From: Planctomycetota bacterium
GTDB lineage: Bacteria > Planctomycetota > Planctomycetia > Pirellulales > PALSA-1355
Length of the DNA: 41,339 bases
NCBI GenBank assembly: GCA_003389325.1
Contig: QQVE01000014.1
Coordinates: forward strand, 1-41,339
Direction: 5' to 3'
How positions within the stretch are numbered: the first letter of the stretch is position 1; every line of letters starts with the position of its first letter. This document shows positions 39,389-41,339 of this stretch, one piece after another. Made by a program: the position numbers and the translations under genes. The notes under the pieces are model-generated. The model saw only the letters and a program-made list of their open reading frames with translations, ran no database searches and was not told the origin of the DNA.

Positions 39389-41098
39389 ATGAAGCTATTT
39401 CGCCGCGTTCTGTTTTCTACGGCAATAGCGATCCTGCTCGTTCTGCACGGCGCTCCCGCCCTCTCAGATGGTCTCACCGTCATCGAAGCCGACGTGTGCG
39501 TTTACGGCGGCACGTCGGGCGGAGTGGCGGCGGCGGTGCAGGCGGCAAGGCTGGGTAAGCGGGTCGTGCTGGCCGAGCCGGGACGGCATCTGGGCGGCAT
39601 GACCTCGGGCGGGCTGAGTGCGGTGGATATCGGCGATCCGCGCAGTGTCGGCGGAGTGGCGCGGGAGTACTTCACGCGGCTGGTGGCCGGCTACGGCAAG
39701 CAGCTCGAGTGGGATCAGCCGTTTCGCCGCAAAGGCGGGCCGGCCACCGGCGGAGCCTATTCGATCGAGCCGCACGTGGCCGAGGAGCTGTTCGACACGA
39801 TGTGTCGCGAGGCCGGCGTGCAGGTGCTGCGCGAAGCGCGGCTGGCCTCGGCGAACAAGTCGGGCGCGCGTATCGTGGAGATCGTGATGGACGACGGCCG
39901 CACGATTCGGGCCAAGATGTTCATCGATACCACGTACGAAGGCGACCTGATGGACGCCGCCGGCGTGAGCTACACGCTCACCCGAGAAGCCAACGCCCAG
40001 TACGGCGAGAAGTACAACGGCATCCACTACGCCGCCAAGTACAAGCCGCGCACCGGCCACAAGCAGCCGGGGGCCAATGGCCGCGTGCCGGGCGGGCAGG
40101 GAGTGTGGGACCGCGACTTTCCGCTCGATCCGTACGTCAGGAAGGGCGATCCCACGAGCGGTCTGCTGCCGCTGGTCGACGCAGGCGATCCCGGTACGCC
40201 CGGCGAAGCGGCCCCGGGCATCATGGCCTATTGCTTTCGGCTGTGCCTGAGCACGGCCGACGACCGTCTGCCGATCGAGGCGCCGCCGGATTACGATGCG
40301 AGGCGTTACGAACTGGTCGTGCGATTTATCGAGGCGTGCCTTGAAAACGGCGACACGATGGACCTCCGCTGGTTCAGCAAGCACGATCCGCTGCCGAACC
40401 AGAAGTGGGACTTCAACACCGCCACCTTTGGCGGCAACCTGCCGGGCATCAACTGGGAGTGGCCCGAGGCCGGCTACGCCCGCCGCGAGGAACTTACCCG
40501 GGCGATCGAGAACTACCATCGCGGGCTGCTGCACTTTCTGGCGACCGATTCGCGCGTGCCCGAGACGGTGCGCGACGACATGGCCCGATTTGGGCTGCCG
40601 CGCGACGAGTTCGTCGACACCGGAGGCTGGCCGCATCAGCTCTACATTCGCGAAGGCCGGCGGATGGTGAGCGACCTGGTGATGACCGAGCATCATACGT
40701 TCGGCCGCGAGGCGGCGCCGCACTCGATCGGGCTGGGATCGTACGGCACCGACGTGCACGAGATTCGCCGGATCGTGAAAGACGGCGTGGTGACGCGCGA
40801 GGGCAAAGTGGCCGGCGGCCGCGGCGGATTCGGCCCCTACCAGATCGGCTACGGCGCGATCGTGCCCAAGCGCGGGGAGTGCGAGAACCTGCTGGTGACG
40901 TTCGCCCTGTCGGCCAGCCACACGGCGTTTGCCAGCATCCGGATGGAGCCGGTGTTCATGGTCACCAGCCAGTCGGCGGCGACCGCAGCCTGCCAGGCGA
41001 TCGACGCCGATGTGCCCGTGCAGGACGTGGAGTATGCCGCGCTCGAAGCACGGCTTGTAGCCGACGGCCAAGTGCTCGCCTGGCCGCCGGGCAGGTGA
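39389..41098 (+). CDS. FAD-dependent oxidoreductase (FAD_oxidored family)
   Basis: 569 aa. Signal peptide to about 28, then VYGGTSGGVAAAVQAARLGKRVVLAEPGRHLGGMTSGGLSAVD, the characteristic FAD-binding start of the PF12831 family often called xanthan-lyase-like. MFIDTTYEGDLMDAAGVSY and a final ENLLVTFALSASHTAF, SIRMEPVFMVTSQSAATAA match the family. Planctomycete members are exported and thought to act in sugar oxidation. ATG at 39389 is preferred over an open frame that starts earlier inside the preceding gene. Confidence 0.9.
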   Translation: MKLFRRVLFSTAIAILLVLHGAPALSDGLTVIEADVCVYGGTSGGVAAAVQAARLGKRVVLAEPGRHLGGMTSGGLSAVDIGDPRSVGGVAREYFTRLVAGYGKQLEWDQPFRRKGGPATGGAYSIEPHVAEELFDTMCREAGVQVLREARLASANKSGARIVEIVMDDGRTIRAKMFIDTTYEGDLMDAAGVSYTLTREANAQYGEKYNGIHYAAKYKPRTGHKQPGANGRVPGGQGVWDRDFPLDPYVRKGDPTSGLLPLVDAGDPGTPGEAAPGIMAYCFRLCLSTADDRLPIEAPPDYDARRYELVVRFIEACLENGDTMDLRWFSKHDPLPNQKWDFNTATFGGNLPGINWEWPEAGYARREELTRAIENYHRGLLHFLATDSRVPETVRDDMARFGLPRDEFVDTGGWPHQLYIREGRRMVSDLVMTEHHTFGREAAPHSIGLGSYGTDVHEIRRIVKDGVVTREGKVAGGRGGFGPYQIGYGAIVPKRGECENLLVTFALSASHTAFASIRMEPVFMVTSQSAATAACQAIDADVPVQDVEYAALEARLVADGQVLAWPPGR

Positions 41099-41129
41099 AG
41101 ATCGCGCGCCACTGCGTCGACCGTTTAGC

Positions 41130-41221
41130 CCGGAGCCAACGGCGACGGTGTTGGCATTGGCGGACACACCGTCGTTGCGGCCGCACCGTGTTTGCGGCCA
41201 CACCGTCGCCGTTGGCTCCGG
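41130..41221. repeat. 22-bp-arm inverted repeat
   Basis: Perfect arms at 41130-41151 and 41200-41221 (core AGCCAACGGCGACGGTGT) with a loop that contains further ACACCGTCG words. It lies between the FAD oxidoreductase stop and the IS110-like element and could be the sequence the element targeted. Confidence 0.9.
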
Positions 41222-41237
41222 ATGGGGATGGATGAAG

Positions 41238-41304
41238 GGCTCGTTGCTCCTTTGGGGTTTAATGCGAGCATTGAGCCCAAAACCCTGTTTCGGAGCAACG
41301 AGCC
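41238..41304 (+). repeat. Hairpin abutting the transposase start
   Basis: Arms GGCTCGTTGCTCC (41238-41250) and its inverse (41292-41304) enclose an inner GGGTTT/AAACCC pair. The right arm touches the ATG at 41305. It may be the left end or part of a structured RNA of the IS110-type element. Confidence 0.7.
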
Positions 41305-41339
41305 ATGTCGAGTATACCAGTTTTTGTAGGTCTGGATTA
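41305..41339 (+). mobile_element. IS110-family transposase, first codons only
   Basis: The eleven full codons read MSSIPVFVGLD, a close match to the N-terminus of IS110/IS1111-family DEDD transposases (typically ...VFVGLDYHKD, with the first catalytic Asp). The gene runs off the window, so the rest and the right end cannot be seen. Confidence 0.65.

Noticed and set aside
39464..41203. Minus-strand open frame opposite the FAD oxidoreductase
   Set aside because: Shadow frame rich in Arg, His and Ala without any domain; the plus-strand protein is a clear family member.

Overview
The window looks like a chromosomal segment of a planctomycete, most likely of the Pirellulales type. GC content is high. 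There are five PEP-CTERM proteins, a DUF1559 protein, Tat-exported Gfo/Idh and sugar-isomerase proteins, a diheme cytochrome of the planctomycete kind and a very short ECF-type sigma factor. Genes are mostly single or in two- to four-gene groups separated by repeat-filled gaps. No rRNA, CRISPR array or complete mobile element is present.

Left part (1-7.3 kb): a secretin-domain protein, an S9 prolyl oligopeptidase, a PEP-CTERM gene, a two-gene Gfo/Idh plus hydroxypyruvate-isomerase-like pair, a tail-anchored zinc-ribbon protein and an SRPBCC protein. Every gap here carries copies of one short palindromic repeat, core CGGCACATGAATGTGCCG. I count 15 copies, five of them in facing pairs, plus a 49-bp tandem array. 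In two genes the repeat supplies the stop codon. The PEP-CTERM gene at 3536-4198 begins with 16 codons that read like the N-terminus of elongation factor Tu, with a strong ribosome binding site, and has no signal peptide: it looks like a tuf leader fused to a PEP-CTERM body.

Middle (7.7-24 kb): a SnoaL-type exported protein followed by a large Gly/Pro/Arg-repeat TPR protein; two paralogous PEP-CTERM genes; a methyltransferase and a small membrane protein with overlapping stop and start; DUF4126; a decayed SPFH/band-7 gene end; a membrane-anchored TlpA-like thioredoxin; two tandem small paralogs; and a sigma/anti-sigma pair followed by two exported proteins, the last with DUF1559. A 173-bp tandem duplication with perfect 24-bp hairpins follows.

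Right part (24-41.3 kb): cysteine dioxygenase with an FAD/NAD(P) oxidoreductase; a PEP-CTERM beta-propeller protein; a diheme cytochrome; a tRNA region (a degenerate tRNA-Thr, tRNA-Asn and tRNA-Pro) in which a 507-bp segment with one lower-GC gene is bounded by a direct repeat of the tRNA-Thr 3' end, as at an integration site; DUF3050; DinB/DUF1572; a DegT aminotransferase and a GNAT acetyltransferase with unusual C-rich leaders; a GH20-like glycosidase; a lower-GC cysteine-rich small protein; and an FAD-dependent oxidoreductase. The window ends in the first codons of an IS110-family transposase, just after a 22-bp-arm palindrome and a hairpin that abuts the transposase start.
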